From Rhodobiaceae bacterium (GTDB lineage Bacteria > Pseudomonadota > Alphaproteobacteria > Parvibaculales > Parvibaculaceae), in assembly GCA_003330885.1 (NCBI GenBank), contig CP030277.1, positions 3,088,001-3,152,000 of the forward strand: a stretch of DNA of 64,000 nt. The letters are read 5' to 3'. This document shows positions 57,006-64,000 of the stretch, piece by piece (positions within the stretch are counted from its first letter, which is position 1; the number at the start of each line of letters is the position of its first letter). The translations under genes and the position numbers were made by a program. The notes beneath the pieces were generated by a model. It was given only the letters and a program-made list of their open reading frames with translations, made no database searches and had not been told where the DNA came from.

Positions 57006-57518
57006 CTAATCTTTGGGGAGGCGAGCGCTCAAAAGCAATACCGCACCCTCTTCTGGACTGCGGTCATAGCACAAGTGCTCGAAACCGGCTTTCCGATAGG
57101 CGGAGATCGCACGATGATTATTTGGCTTTGGATCAACAATCACATGGCCCACGCCATCAGCTTTGCATTGTCTTAGATAGGCACGAATGAAGGCGCTTCC
57201 ATGGCCTTGGCCCAGAAAGGCAGCAGGGCCGATAAACTGATCAATGCCAATCGCGCCGCGCGCCGCCACTGCATAAGGGTGGGAGCCATCCACCTCATAA
57301 GACTGCAGATAGCCAATCGGCATGTGCCCCTGCATCACCAGATAGGGGCGCACATCGCCCTCTTCGATATGATCGGCAATGTCCTCAAGCCCAGACGGAT
57401 CGCTATACCATTTCCGCACATGAGGTTCGTCAAACCAGCGCCGAAGCAAAGACAGATGGTGATATCCAAGAGGGATAAACCGATAGGACCTGTCGTTTGA
57501 CCCGTTAGCCATCCGCAT
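57006..57518 (-). CDS. GNAT acetyltransferase, AAC(6')-like
   Basis: A 170-residue GNAT protein. Marks are [41 protein letters not shown] with the acetyl-CoA loop, and [17 protein letters not shown]. The start overlaps the last codons of hslV. It lies between hslV and hslU. It resembles the aminoglycoside-6'-acetyltransferase group, but resistance is not proven. Confidence 0.85.
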   Translation of the reverse strand: MRMANGSNDRSYRFIPLGYHHLSLLRRWFDEPHVRKWYSDPSGLEDIADHIEEGDVRPYLVMQGHMPIGYLQSYEVDGSHPYAVAARGAIGIDQFIGPAAFLGQGHGSAFIRAYLRQCKADGVGHVIVDPKPNNHRAISAYRKAGFEHLCYDRSPEEGAVLLLSARLPKD

Positions 57519-58056
57519 CCAGTGTTTCAACAGTGAGCGAGGTGTTGGTGTAGACGCAAATGTCAGCCGCAATACCCATGGCTTTGCGCGCAATGTCTTC
57601 TGCGTTCATATCCATGTCGACCAAAGCACGGGCCGCTGAGAGCGCATAATTGCCGCCCGAGCCGATACCGGTCACCCCATGTTCCGGCTCAAGCACATCG
57701 CCCGTGCCGGTGAGCACCAAAGTGGTTTCTTTGTCCGCCACAATCATCATGGCTTCAAGTTTCCGCAGATAACGATCTGTTCGCCAGTCTTTGGCGAGCT
57801 CGACGCAGGCGCGAAGCAGCTGGTTGGGATATTGCTCAAGCTTGGCTTCCAGCCGCTCAAACAGGGTGAAGGCGTCGGCGGTGGCCCCGGCAAAGCCGCC
57901 AATAACAGTGCCGCCCGCGAGCTGGCGCACTTTGCGCGCACTGTTTTTGATCACCGTGTCGCCCATGGAAACCTGGCCATCGCCTGCGACCACAACCTTG
58001 CCGCCTTTGCGGACTGAAAGAATGGTCGTGCCGTGCCAAACGGGAGGGTTACTCAT
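57505..58056 (-). CDS. hslV: ATP-dependent protease subunit HslV
   Basis: A 183-residue peptidase. Removal of the leader before HGTTI leaves Thr10 as the N-terminal nucleophile. [21 protein letters not shown] and [16 protein letters not shown] are family blocks. It heads hslV-GNAT-hslU, in which overlapping starts suggest one transcript. Confidence 0.97.
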   Translation of the reverse strand: MSNPPVWHGTTILSVRKGGKVVVAGDGQVSMGDTVIKNSARKVRQLAGGTVIGGFAGATADAFTLFERLEAKLEQYPNQLLRACVELAKDWRTDRYLRKLEAMMIVADKETTLVLTGTGDVLEPEHGVTGIGSGGNYALSAARALVDMDMNAEDIARKAMGIAADICVYTNTSLTVETLDADG

Positions 58057-58183
58057 CGGGGTCGGGTCCTCAAAATCTCGGTTGAATAAGAGTTACATGT
58101 GGGCTGGAACGATTGCCCGGTCAAGAAGAAGTGGGGCAAGCAAGGAACCGCATAGCGAAAAGAGATCGGATTCGCTAACCGCC

Positions 58184-58723
58184 TCAGTCCCCAACATGGT
58201 CAAATTCGCCCGGATCGCCGCCAAGGTCGCGAACCTGGGTCTCCAGCGCCTTGATGCGGTTCTGCAGTCGGTCGAAAGCAGGCTCCAGAACGTCTGGCGA
58301 ATAACGCGGCGTGATATGCGCGGAACAATTCTCATCCCAGCGGGTCACCTTAAAGAGGATCGCGCGCTCAATCCGCGCACGGTATCCGGGATGAGCGAGG
58401 GAACGGGTGAGGGCAGGGTCAGTTTCCACGGCACGCGCCTCGCCCCAAAGTTTGATCCGGCGCCGGTTTACATAATCAATAAGGAAAATAAAGGCGGCGG
58501 GGTTCTCTTTCAGGTTCCCGAGCGTCACATATTGCTGATTGCCGCCAAAATCGGCGTAGCCGAGCTCATTCTCACTCAGGACCTTCAGGAAGCCGCGCGG
58601 ACCGCCGCGGTGCTGCAGATAGGGCGCGCCTTTAGCCGAGGCAGACGCAAAATAGAAATGATCGCGCTCAGCAATGAATTGGGCCAGGTCCTGTGTCAGG
58701 CGAGGGGTTCCGCGAGGTTCCAT
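58184..58723 (-). CDS. Pyridoxamine-5'-phosphate-oxidase-like FMN-binding protein
   Basis: A 179-residue split-barrel protein. FIAERDHFYFASASAKGAPYLQHRGG and GGNQQYVTLGNLKENPAAFIFLIDY form the FMN-binding pattern, and WGEARAVETDP ends the barrel. It overlaps the reading frame of the HPP gene only if a more upstream start is used. Substrate unknown. It follows HPP by 16 bases. Confidence 0.82.
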   Translation of the reverse strand: MEPRGTPRLTQDLAQFIAERDHFYFASASAKGAPYLQHRGGPRGFLKVLSENELGYADFGGNQQYVTLGNLKENPAAFIFLIDYVNRRRIKLWGEARAVETDPALTRSLAHPGYRARIERAILFKVTRWDENCSAHITPRYSPDVLEPAFDRLQNRIKALETQVRDLGGDPGEFDHVGD

Positions 58724-58739
58724 GGGGGATGTCTTTTCT

Positions 58740-59279
58740 TCAGCGGTTGGAGGGGGCATAGGCTCTGCGCAGAAGCGCGGCGATAAGATAGAGCAGGAAA
58801 GCGCCTGCGACACCGGGTAAAGCGATCAAAAGCACGGCATCCGTAAAACCAGCGCCGGAAAACATAAGAAGCAAAGGATTGGCGCCAGCTGGCGGATGAA
58901 CGGTTCGGGTGGCGAGCATCCCGGCGATGGCAAGACCTGTGCCGACGCCCGCGGCCAGGGTGGTGGCTAAGGGCGCGGGCAGGGCACCAGAGCCTGGCGC
59001 TACGAAACTGACACCAAAGAGACATAAAAGCCCAATAGACATAGAGAGGGCATGACCGCCCATGACATGGCGGGGGCCGGAGAGCGGGCTGTCGGGGAGG
59101 CCAAAAACCAGCACAGCGGTTGCGCCGAGCGGCGCCATCAGAAGGGCGCTTCCTGACAAGTGCATCAGGAGACCTAGCAACCCGATGGCCAACGCCCCGC
59201 CAAGGCCGGCATGCATGATCTGGCGCATGTCGGGCCGGACATAGGAAGTGGTAAGAAGAGAGGTGAGACGATCTGCCAT
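58740..59279 (-). CDS. HPP-family membrane protein
   Basis: A 179-residue protein with about four hydrophobic segments and the signature RTVHPPAGANPLL, which names the family. Bacterial HPP proteins are linked to nitrite transport in some lineages. AGAAAG precedes 59279. It is divergent from the TetR gene across 155 bases, which may let that regulator control it. Confidence 0.88.
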   Translation of the reverse strand: MADRLTSLLTTSYVRPDMRQIMHAGLGGALAIGLLGLLMHLSGSALLMAPLGATAVLVFGLPDSPLSGPRHVMGGHALSMSIGLLCLFGVSFVAPGSGALPAPLATTLAAGVGTGLAIAGMLATRTVHPPAGANPLLLMFSGAGFTDAVLLIALPGVAGAFLLYLIAALLRRAYAPSNR

Positions 59280-59434
59280 GACAGCTTTCTGAAAAATAAT
59301 GAGTCCAGCGCGAATTTCCCGACATATGGAGACTCGCGCAGAGCATACAAGACCGTTTGGTATCATTTAGTGTTTTCGGGCTAGACTGTCTATGGCAGTT
59401 TGAGCCGTCTGTCCGTCATCCAAGGAGTTCCCCC

Positions 59435-60019
59435 ATGCCGCGTCCGTCGCGCCGCAACGACCTGATTGAGACTGCCCAGACGCTTTTTAACTCAGAAGGG
59501 TTTCATGCCGTTGGGATCGAGCGGATCCTGAGCGAAGGCAATCTCGCAAAAATGACCCTCTACCGGCATTTTCCCTCAAAAAACGCCCTTATTCTGGGGG
59601 TCCTGGAGGCACGGGAAAAAGCAGTGAATGGCTGGTTCCGCGAAGTGCTCGCCGACCCAAATCTCAAGGGAAAGGGCCGTCTTTTGGCGATTTTTGATGC
59701 GCTGGAGACCTGGTTTGAGGACCGCTCGCCCTTGGGCAAGTTTTCTGGCTGCCTCTTTGTGCGCGCTTCTGGCGAATTCCCGCATCCCACAGACCCTGTC
59801 CATGTGGCAGCCGCTGATGCGAAACAGGCCTTCGTTGAGATGGTGGCAGCTGCCGCGGAACTGGAGCGCTTTAAGAAGCCCCGGCTGCTGGCGCGCGAGC
59901 TCACGCTTCTCAAAGAAGGTGCGATCACCCTGGCGCAAATTCAGGGAGCGTCAAAACCTGGGCTGGACGCGAAAGATGCCGCCGAGCGATTGCTCGCAGA
60001 TTGGCCCAGAAAGAAGTAA
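59435..60019 (+). CDS. TetR-family transcriptional regulator
   Basis: A 194-residue regulator. The helix-turn-helix is in DLIETAQTLFNSEGFHAVGIERILSEG and KMTLYRHFPSKNALIL. The ligand-binding half contains a GKFSGCLFVRASGEFPHP segment with Cys that recalls redox or thiol sensors. Start 59435 fits the HTH position. The next gene is a glutathione S-transferase, and HPP is divergent, so these are likely targets. Confidence 0.88.
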   Translation: MPRPSRRNDLIETAQTLFNSEGFHAVGIERILSEGNLAKMTLYRHFPSKNALILGVLEAREKAVNGWFREVLADPNLKGKGRLLAIFDALETWFEDRSPLGKFSGCLFVRASGEFPHPTDPVHVAAADAKQAFVEMVAAAAELERFKKPRLLARELTLLKEGAITLAQIQGASKPGLDAKDAAERLLADWPRKK

Positions 60020-60083
60020 GAAAAAAATAGACCCAGCAGCAATGAGCGCGGCGACCAAGGAACCCCAAGCAGAGGCGACGCAG

Positions 60084-60704
60084 ATGCTCAAAATATATCA
60101 CGTCCCAGGCACGCGGTCGGTCCGGCCCATCTGGCTTGCCTACGAACTGGACTTGGATTTTGAGATCGTGCCCATCGACTTCTCATCTGCTTATAGAGAT
60201 AGTTTGGAGTGGCGCTCTATTAGCCCAGCAGGAAAGGTTCCAGCTCTCACCGATGGCGATATCGCCATGTTCGAGTCCGGCGCCATGGTGGAGGTCATCC
60301 TGGATCGCTATGGCGAGGGCCGGCTGCGTCCTGAAAAGGGGACGGCCGAGAGTGTTGAATATTTGCAGTGGAGCTGGTTTGCTGAAGCAACCCTCTCACG
60401 ACCGCTTGGGTTCATGCGCGCCATGAAATTGGTGACCGTCATTAAACAGGGAAAGGAAGAGGTGGACGCCATTGCCGCCGACGGCGAGAAAAAGGCGCGA
60501 TCATCACTTGAGGCCGTGGAGCAAAGACTCGCTGATCGCGATTATTTATTGGCTTCAGGATTCACCGCCGCCGACATCATGGCGGGGTATTCCCTTGATC
60601 TGCTCAGCCACCTCTATGCGCTGGAAGAGTCTTATCCCAAGACGGCGGCCTATTTGAGCCGTCTCAAATCCCGCGACGCCTGCATAAAGGCGATAGCGGT
60701 CTGA
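60084..60704 (+). CDS. Glutathione S-transferase
   Basis: A 206-residue protein. The thioredoxin-like N-terminal domain has PGTRSVRPIWLAYELD, where glutathione binds near Ser/Arg, and SPAGKVPALTDGD with cis-Pro and the ESGAM loop. The helical C-terminal domain completes it. AGAGG at good spacing supports 60084 over an ATG at 60042. It would conjugate or reduce thiols under TetR control. Confidence 0.9.
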   Translation: MLKIYHVPGTRSVRPIWLAYELDLDFEIVPIDFSSAYRDSLEWRSISPAGKVPALTDGDIAMFESGAMVEVILDRYGEGRLRPEKGTAESVEYLQWSWFAEATLSRPLGFMRAMKLVTVIKQGKEEVDAIAADGEKKARSSLEAVEQRLADRDYLLASGFTAADIMAGYSLDLLSHLYALEESYPKTAAYLSRLKSRDACIKAIAV

Positions 60705-61058
60705 TCAGCCCAGAACGAAGACATACGAAAGATTCAATCCTTAACGTCTATATCTCAAGAACGCGGCCTAACCACATGAGTCCATAGCGAATTTTGCTCT
60801 GATGAAGGGATTCACAATTGGTTAACTATAGTGACTTGGACAGGGTCCTTGACATGTCACATTAACAATCGGGCAGGGTTAACGGGCCGACGGCGCTTTT
60901 GAGAGCAAAACCGGTTAACGCGTGTTAAACCCTTGTTAAGCATGAGCTTTCTACTGTTCGTGTAAGTGAAGCACGAGACTCGGCTGGCGGGGTTCCATGG
61001 AACCTGTTAGAACGCCCGCGATTGCGGCAGTTCCGCCGCCCCTATTGAGGAAGATTCC
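60705..61058. promoter_or_regulatory. hisB upstream region with TTAA-N7-TTAA site
   Basis: The 354-bp gap between the GST gene and hisB is rich in TTAA. TTAA-N7-TTAA (60925-60939) equals the CtrA full-site pattern. Another TTAA lies 6 bases before it (60915). Single TTAAs are at 60822, 60862 and 60879, and GATTC (CcrM type) at about 60730, 60810 and 61052. No coding frame is apparent. Confidence 0.5.
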
Positions 61059-61679
61059 ATGTCTGTTGAGGCTCAGACCGGCCAAGGCCGTGTAGCCACA
61101 GTTGAGCGCAAGACCAAGGAGACGGAAGTCTTTGTGTCGCTCGATCTGGATGGCAACGGCATTTACGACATTGATACCGGCATTGGCTTTCTCGACCACA
61201 TGCTCGAACAGCTCTCTCGCCACTCTCTGATCGACCTCAAAGTTCGCGTCGATGGCGACCTGCACATTGATATGCACCACACCACTGAAGACAGTGGCAT
61301 TGTTGTCGGTGAGGCGGTGAAGCAGGCTCTGGGTGACTTCAAGGGCATCAAACGCTATTCCAACGCGCTCATCCCTATGGATGAGACGCTGACCCGCTGC
61401 GCGATCGACGTTTCCGGGCGGCCCTATCTGATCTGGCGGGTGGACCTCCCCCGACCGAAACTGGGTGACATGGACACTGAGCTCTTTAAAGAGTGGTTTC
61501 AGGCCTTCGCTCAGGCGGCAGGCATTACTCTCCACATGGAAAACATCTATGGGGAGAACACGCACCACATTGTGGAGAGCTGCTTTAAGGCGCTCGCCAG
61601 GGCCTTGCGAGCCGCCGTAGAGATCGATCCGCGCACAGCGGACGTCGTGCCGTCAACCAAAGGCGTTATCGGGAGCTGA
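61059..61679 (+). CDS. hisB: Imidazoleglycerol-phosphate dehydratase
   Basis: A 206-residue Mn-dependent enzyme of histidine synthesis. The metal-binding motifs [11 protein letters not shown] and [17 protein letters not shown], plus the N-terminal [16 protein letters not shown], define HisB. It is the mono-functional type without a phosphatase domain. It begins the hisB-DUF2628-hisH-hisA-hisF run. Confidence 0.98.
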   Translation: MSVEAQTGQGRVATVERKTKETEVFVSLDLDGNGIYDIDTGIGFLDHMLEQLSRHSLIDLKVRVDGDLHIDMHHTTEDSGIVVGEAVKQALGDFKGIKRYSNALIPMDETLTRCAIDVSGRPYLIWRVDLPRPKLGDMDTELFKEWFQAFAQAAGITLHMENIYGENTHHIVESCFKALARALRAAVEIDPRTADVVPSTKGVIGS

Positions 61680-61804
61680 TCCGCTCAGGCTGCCAAGCCG
61701 CTGGCTTTTTGTTGGTGCTTGTCTTAAAGAACCCCAGATAAGGGAAGGCCCCTGCTTGGCCTGGTCCCACTATCGGCTGAAAGCCGTTCAACTTAAGTCA
61801 ACGG

Positions 61805-62392
61805 ATGTTGTCGATGCGCACCTATACGGTTCATGCAAATGCATCGCTCCCGCGAGCAGAAGACCATCTGCGCCTTGTGAAAGAAGGCTTGGCACGTTGG
61901 GCAATCGTGTCGCCTTTGATCTGGTTTCTCTATCACCGCATGTGGTGGGAGGGCGCTGCCTATTTCGGCCTCTCGATTTTGATTGCTCTGGCAGGCGGTG
62001 CTGTTGGTCTCAATGAGAACATCACCGTTCTGTTGGGCCTCGGGCTGCAACTCCTTGCGGCCCTGGAGGCAAACGACCTCCGCCGTCTGGCGCTTGCCAG
62101 AAAAGGCTATCAGACGATTGCGATTGTTCATGGCGCTGATGAGGAAGAAGCCGAGGCGCGCTTTTTTGCCAGTTGGAGTCATGCTCTACCGCAAGCTTCT
62201 GACAACCCGGTGACGAGCGCTGTGATGGACAGAAGCGGTTCCGCTATTGCAGTAGGACCCACAGCGACTTACACGAAACCCAAAGGTCCGGTTTGGCCGA
62301 AGCGCTCGGCCATGACTGAGGAACCACCACAGCCTGCGGCGCCAGCAGGTGAGGTCCTTGGCCTTTTCCCCAAACCCCCGTCTTTAAACTAG
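61805..62392 (+). CDS. DUF2628 domain membrane protein
   Basis: A 195-residue protein with a soluble start (MRTYTVHA) and hydrophobic segments about 35-75, followed by an alpha-helical tail (LRRLALARKGYQTIAIVHG). DUF2628 proteins in this position between hisB and hisH are common in alphaproteobacteria, without known function. An internal ATG at 61814 is an alternative start. Confidence 0.85.
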   Translation: MLSMRTYTVHANASLPRAEDHLRLVKEGLARWAIVSPLIWFLYHRMWWEGAAYFGLSILIALAGGAVGLNENITVLLGLGLQLLAALEANDLRRLALARKGYQTIAIVHGADEEEAEARFFASWSHALPQASDNPVTSAVMDRSGSAIAVGPTATYTKPKGPVWPKRSAMTEEPPQPAAPAGEVLGLFPKPPSLN

Positions 62393-62425
62393 AAAACTAG
62401 AGTCCCACTCCAGGAAGCCCCTTCC

Positions 62426-63064
62426 ATGAAAACAGTCATCATCGATTATGGCTCCGGCAATCTCCGCTCCGCGGAAAAGGCGTTTGAGCGGTCGGTCCAT
62501 GAGCTCGGGCTTTCCATGGACATCGAGGTAAGCGGGGACGCCGACATGGTTCGTGCCGCTGACCGCATTGTCTTGCCAGGCGTTGGCGCTTTTGGGGATT
62601 GCAGGCGGGGGCTAGACGCCGTGCCGGGTCTTACTTTGGCGCTGGAAGAGGCCGTGCGAGAAAAGGCGCGGCCCTTTCTTGGCATTTGCGTCGGCATGCA
62701 GCTTATGGCAACACGCGGCCTGGAGCACGGGGAACATAAAGGTCTTGGATGGATCCCAGGCGATGTTGTGGAAATGACACCCAGCGACACGAGCCTCAAA
62801 ATTCCGCACATGGGATGGAACGAGCTGCAGATCGAAAAGCCCCACCCGGTGCTCATGGACCTGCCGGTGACCCATGCCTATTTCGTGCACTCCTATCACC
62901 TGCAGCCTGCAGAAGAGGGTGATGTCATTGCACGCACGGAGTATGGCGGACCGGTTACGGCCGCGGTCGCCCGTGACAATATGGTGGGCACGCAATTCCA
63001 CCCGGAAAAGAGCCAGGCACTCGGTCTCGCTCTCATCCGAAATTTTCTACAATGGAAGCCTTAA
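62426..63064 (+). CDS. hisH: Imidazole glycerol-phosphate synthase, glutamine amidotransferase subunit
   Basis: A 212-residue class I amidotransferase feeding ammonia to HisF. The nucleophile is in [11 protein letters not shown] (about Cys87), with the His-Glu pair in QFHPEKSQ (about 191-193). The hisA start lies 5 bases after its stop. Confidence 0.97.
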   Translation: MKTVIIDYGSGNLRSAEKAFERSVHELGLSMDIEVSGDADMVRAADRIVLPGVGAFGDCRRGLDAVPGLTLALEEAVREKARPFLGICVGMQLMATRGLEHGEHKGLGWIPGDVVEMTPSDTSLKIPHMGWNELQIEKPHPVLMDLPVTHAYFVHSYHLQPAEEGDVIARTEYGGPVTAAVARDNMVGTQFHPEKSQALGLALIRNFLQWKP

Positions 63065-63069
63065 GCACC

Positions 63070-63822
63070 ATGAGTTCTGTGAAAACATCATTGACCCTTT
63101 TCCCTGCCATCGACCTGAAGGATGGCGAGTGCGTACGTCTGGTGCGCGGTCTTATGGAAGAAGCAACGGTCTTCAATGACAATCCGGCAGGCCAGGCGCG
63201 CGCCTTCCAGGATGCGGGCTTTGACTATCTGCATATGGTGGACCTGAACGGCGCTTTTGAAGGAAAGCCGGTGAATGCTGGTGCCGTCGAGGCGATTTTG
63301 AAAGAGATCACCATTCCAGCCCAGCTTGGTGGCGGCATTCGCGATCTGTCCACCATTGAGATGTGGATTGAAAAGGGCGTCGCCCGCGTGATCATCGGGA
63401 CAGCTGCAGTGAAAGACCCCGACCTGGTGCGCGAGGCTTGCAAACATTTCCCTGGTCAGATCGCTGTGGGCCTTGATGCCAAAGGCGGCAAGGTGGCCGT
63501 GGAAGGCTGGGCTGAAGTCTCAGACCTCACCGTCCTTGAGATGGCCAAACAGTTCGAAGATGCGGGCGTTGCCGCCATTATCTATACCGACATTGATCGT
63601 GACGGCGTGCTTGAGGGCTTGAACCTCGCCTCCACAGTCGCTTTGGCAGAGGCCATTTCAATCCCCGTGATCGCAAGTGGCGGCCTTTCCTCCATTGACG
63701 ACATCAAGGCTTTGATTGCAGCGGATTGTGCGGGCCTCGAAGGCGCCATTTCAGGGCGCGCCCTCTATGACGGACGTCTCGATCCAGCAGAAGCAATTGC
63801 GCTTCTCAAAGGAGCCGACTGA
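63070..63822 (+). CDS. hisA: Phosphoribosylformimino-AICAR isomerase HisA
   Basis: A 250-residue TIM barrel catalysing the Amadori rearrangement before His[18 protein letters not shown] starts the barrel with the catalytic Asp, and [13 protein letters not shown] closes it with a phosphate loop. It starts at 63070 and ends one base into hisF (TGATG). Confidence 0.97.
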   Translation: MSSVKTSLTLFPAIDLKDGECVRLVRGLMEEATVFNDNPAGQARAFQDAGFDYLHMVDLNGAFEGKPVNAGAVEAILKEITIPAQLGGGIRDLSTIEMWIEKGVARVIIGTAAVKDPDLVREACKHFPGQIAVGLDAKGGKVAVEGWAEVSDLTVLEMAKQFEDAGVAAIIYTDIDRDGVLEGLNLASTVALAEAISIPVIASGGLSSIDDIKALIAADCAGLEGAISGRALYDGRLDPAEAIALLKGAD

Positions 63823-64000
63823 TGCTCAAAGCCCGCGTGATCCCTTGTCTCGACGTGAAAGATGGCCGTGTGGTGAAGGGTGTGAACTTTGTCGATCTGG
63901 TGGATGCCGGTGACCCCGTCGAGGCTGCCCGGGCCTATGACGCCGCAGGCGCTGATGAGCTCTGTTTTCTCGATATCACCGCCTCTCATGAGGATCGCTC
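63822..64000 (+). CDS. hisF: Imidazole glycerol-phosphate synthase cyclase subunit HisF (3' truncated)
   Basis: The first 59 codons of HisF, cut by the window edge. The sequence [20 protein letters not shown] with Asp11 of the active site, then [18 protein letters not shown], is unmistakable. It overlaps the hisA stop by one base. Confidence 0.97.
   Translation, partial: MLKARVIPCLDVKDGRVVKGVNFVDLVDAGDPVEAARAYDAAGADELCFLDITASHEDR

Noticed and set aside
59628-60083. A GST frame starting inside the TetR gene as a fusion.
   Set aside because: The residues before 60084 are a shadow of TetR in another frame; the GST domain begins with its own ribosome site.
1-64000. CRISPR arrays, insertion sequences, prophage or rRNA genes.
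   Set aside because: No regularly spaced repeats, transposase, integrase, phage structural or rRNA-like sequence was seen.

Overview
The window is a 64 kb stretch of alphaproteobacterial chromosome that contains the likely chromosomal origin. The organism is inferred from gene order, not from a database search. Several blocks are characteristic of the class: hemE next to a pyruvate-phosphate-dikinase regulatory protein with the origin between them, parB-parA-rsmG-mnmG-mnmE, rho-hemJ-hemH-hemE, hslV-GNAT-hslU, and hisB-DUF2628-hisH-hisA-hisF. Perfect parS sites, GANTC-containing control regions and one TTAA-N7-TTAA site also fit. A Hyphomicrobiales/Parvibaculaceae-like marine lineage is my guess, held weakly. 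I see no rRNA, tRNA, CRISPR array, insertion sequence or prophage. Almost everything is intact chromosomal coding DNA.

Layout. Positions 1-9.9 kb hold the end of a DapC-like aminotransferase, ftsK, a LolA-like carrier, and a putrescine-degradation set (PuuD-like hydrolase, PuuA-like ligase, SpuC-like aminotransferase). That set is interrupted by REP-like hairpins and a membrane-anchored TPR protein. From 10 to 23 kb there is a VOC protein, intergenic palindromes, a predicted small RNA with its own promoter and terminator, xthA, three hotdog-fold proteins with a cyclic-nucleotide-binding protein, an OmpR-type response regulator, a TPR-sulfotransferase, an L,D-transpeptidase, yggS, a ThiE-like protein, a second sulfotransferase and a porin. 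From 23.6 to 28.6 kb runs a DUF3576 lipoprotein, leuS, lptE and holA.

From 28.7 to 34.7 kb is the minus-strand partition and tRNA-modification block (parB, parA, rsmG, mnmG, mnmE) with two perfect 16-bp parS sites. From 34.8 to 42 kb is an accessory stretch: YyaL-like protein, dienelactone hydrolase, quinone oxidoreductase, a delta-class carbonic anhydrase, an HD-domain protein and two tandem PAS_5-type proteins. Rho, hemJ, hemH and hemE follow on the minus strand, then the candidate oriC (46.29-46.93 kb). On the other side the plus strand carries PPR, maf, aroE, coaE and dnaQ, so the flanking genes point away from the origin on both sides.

The right arm holds secB, fxsA, a Tim44-like protein, mltA, an Smr-domain protein, an XRE regulator, hslU/GNAT/hslV, a PNPOx-like protein with an HPP membrane protein, a TetR regulator with a glutathione S-transferase, and the histidine cluster running off the window in hisF.

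The less ordinary content lies between genes. It includes dispersed palindromes with compensatory stem changes, three REP-like elements with shared flanks, the predicted sRNA, a long rho leader, and the origin/parS architecture with a perfect DnaA box at the rsmG start codon.
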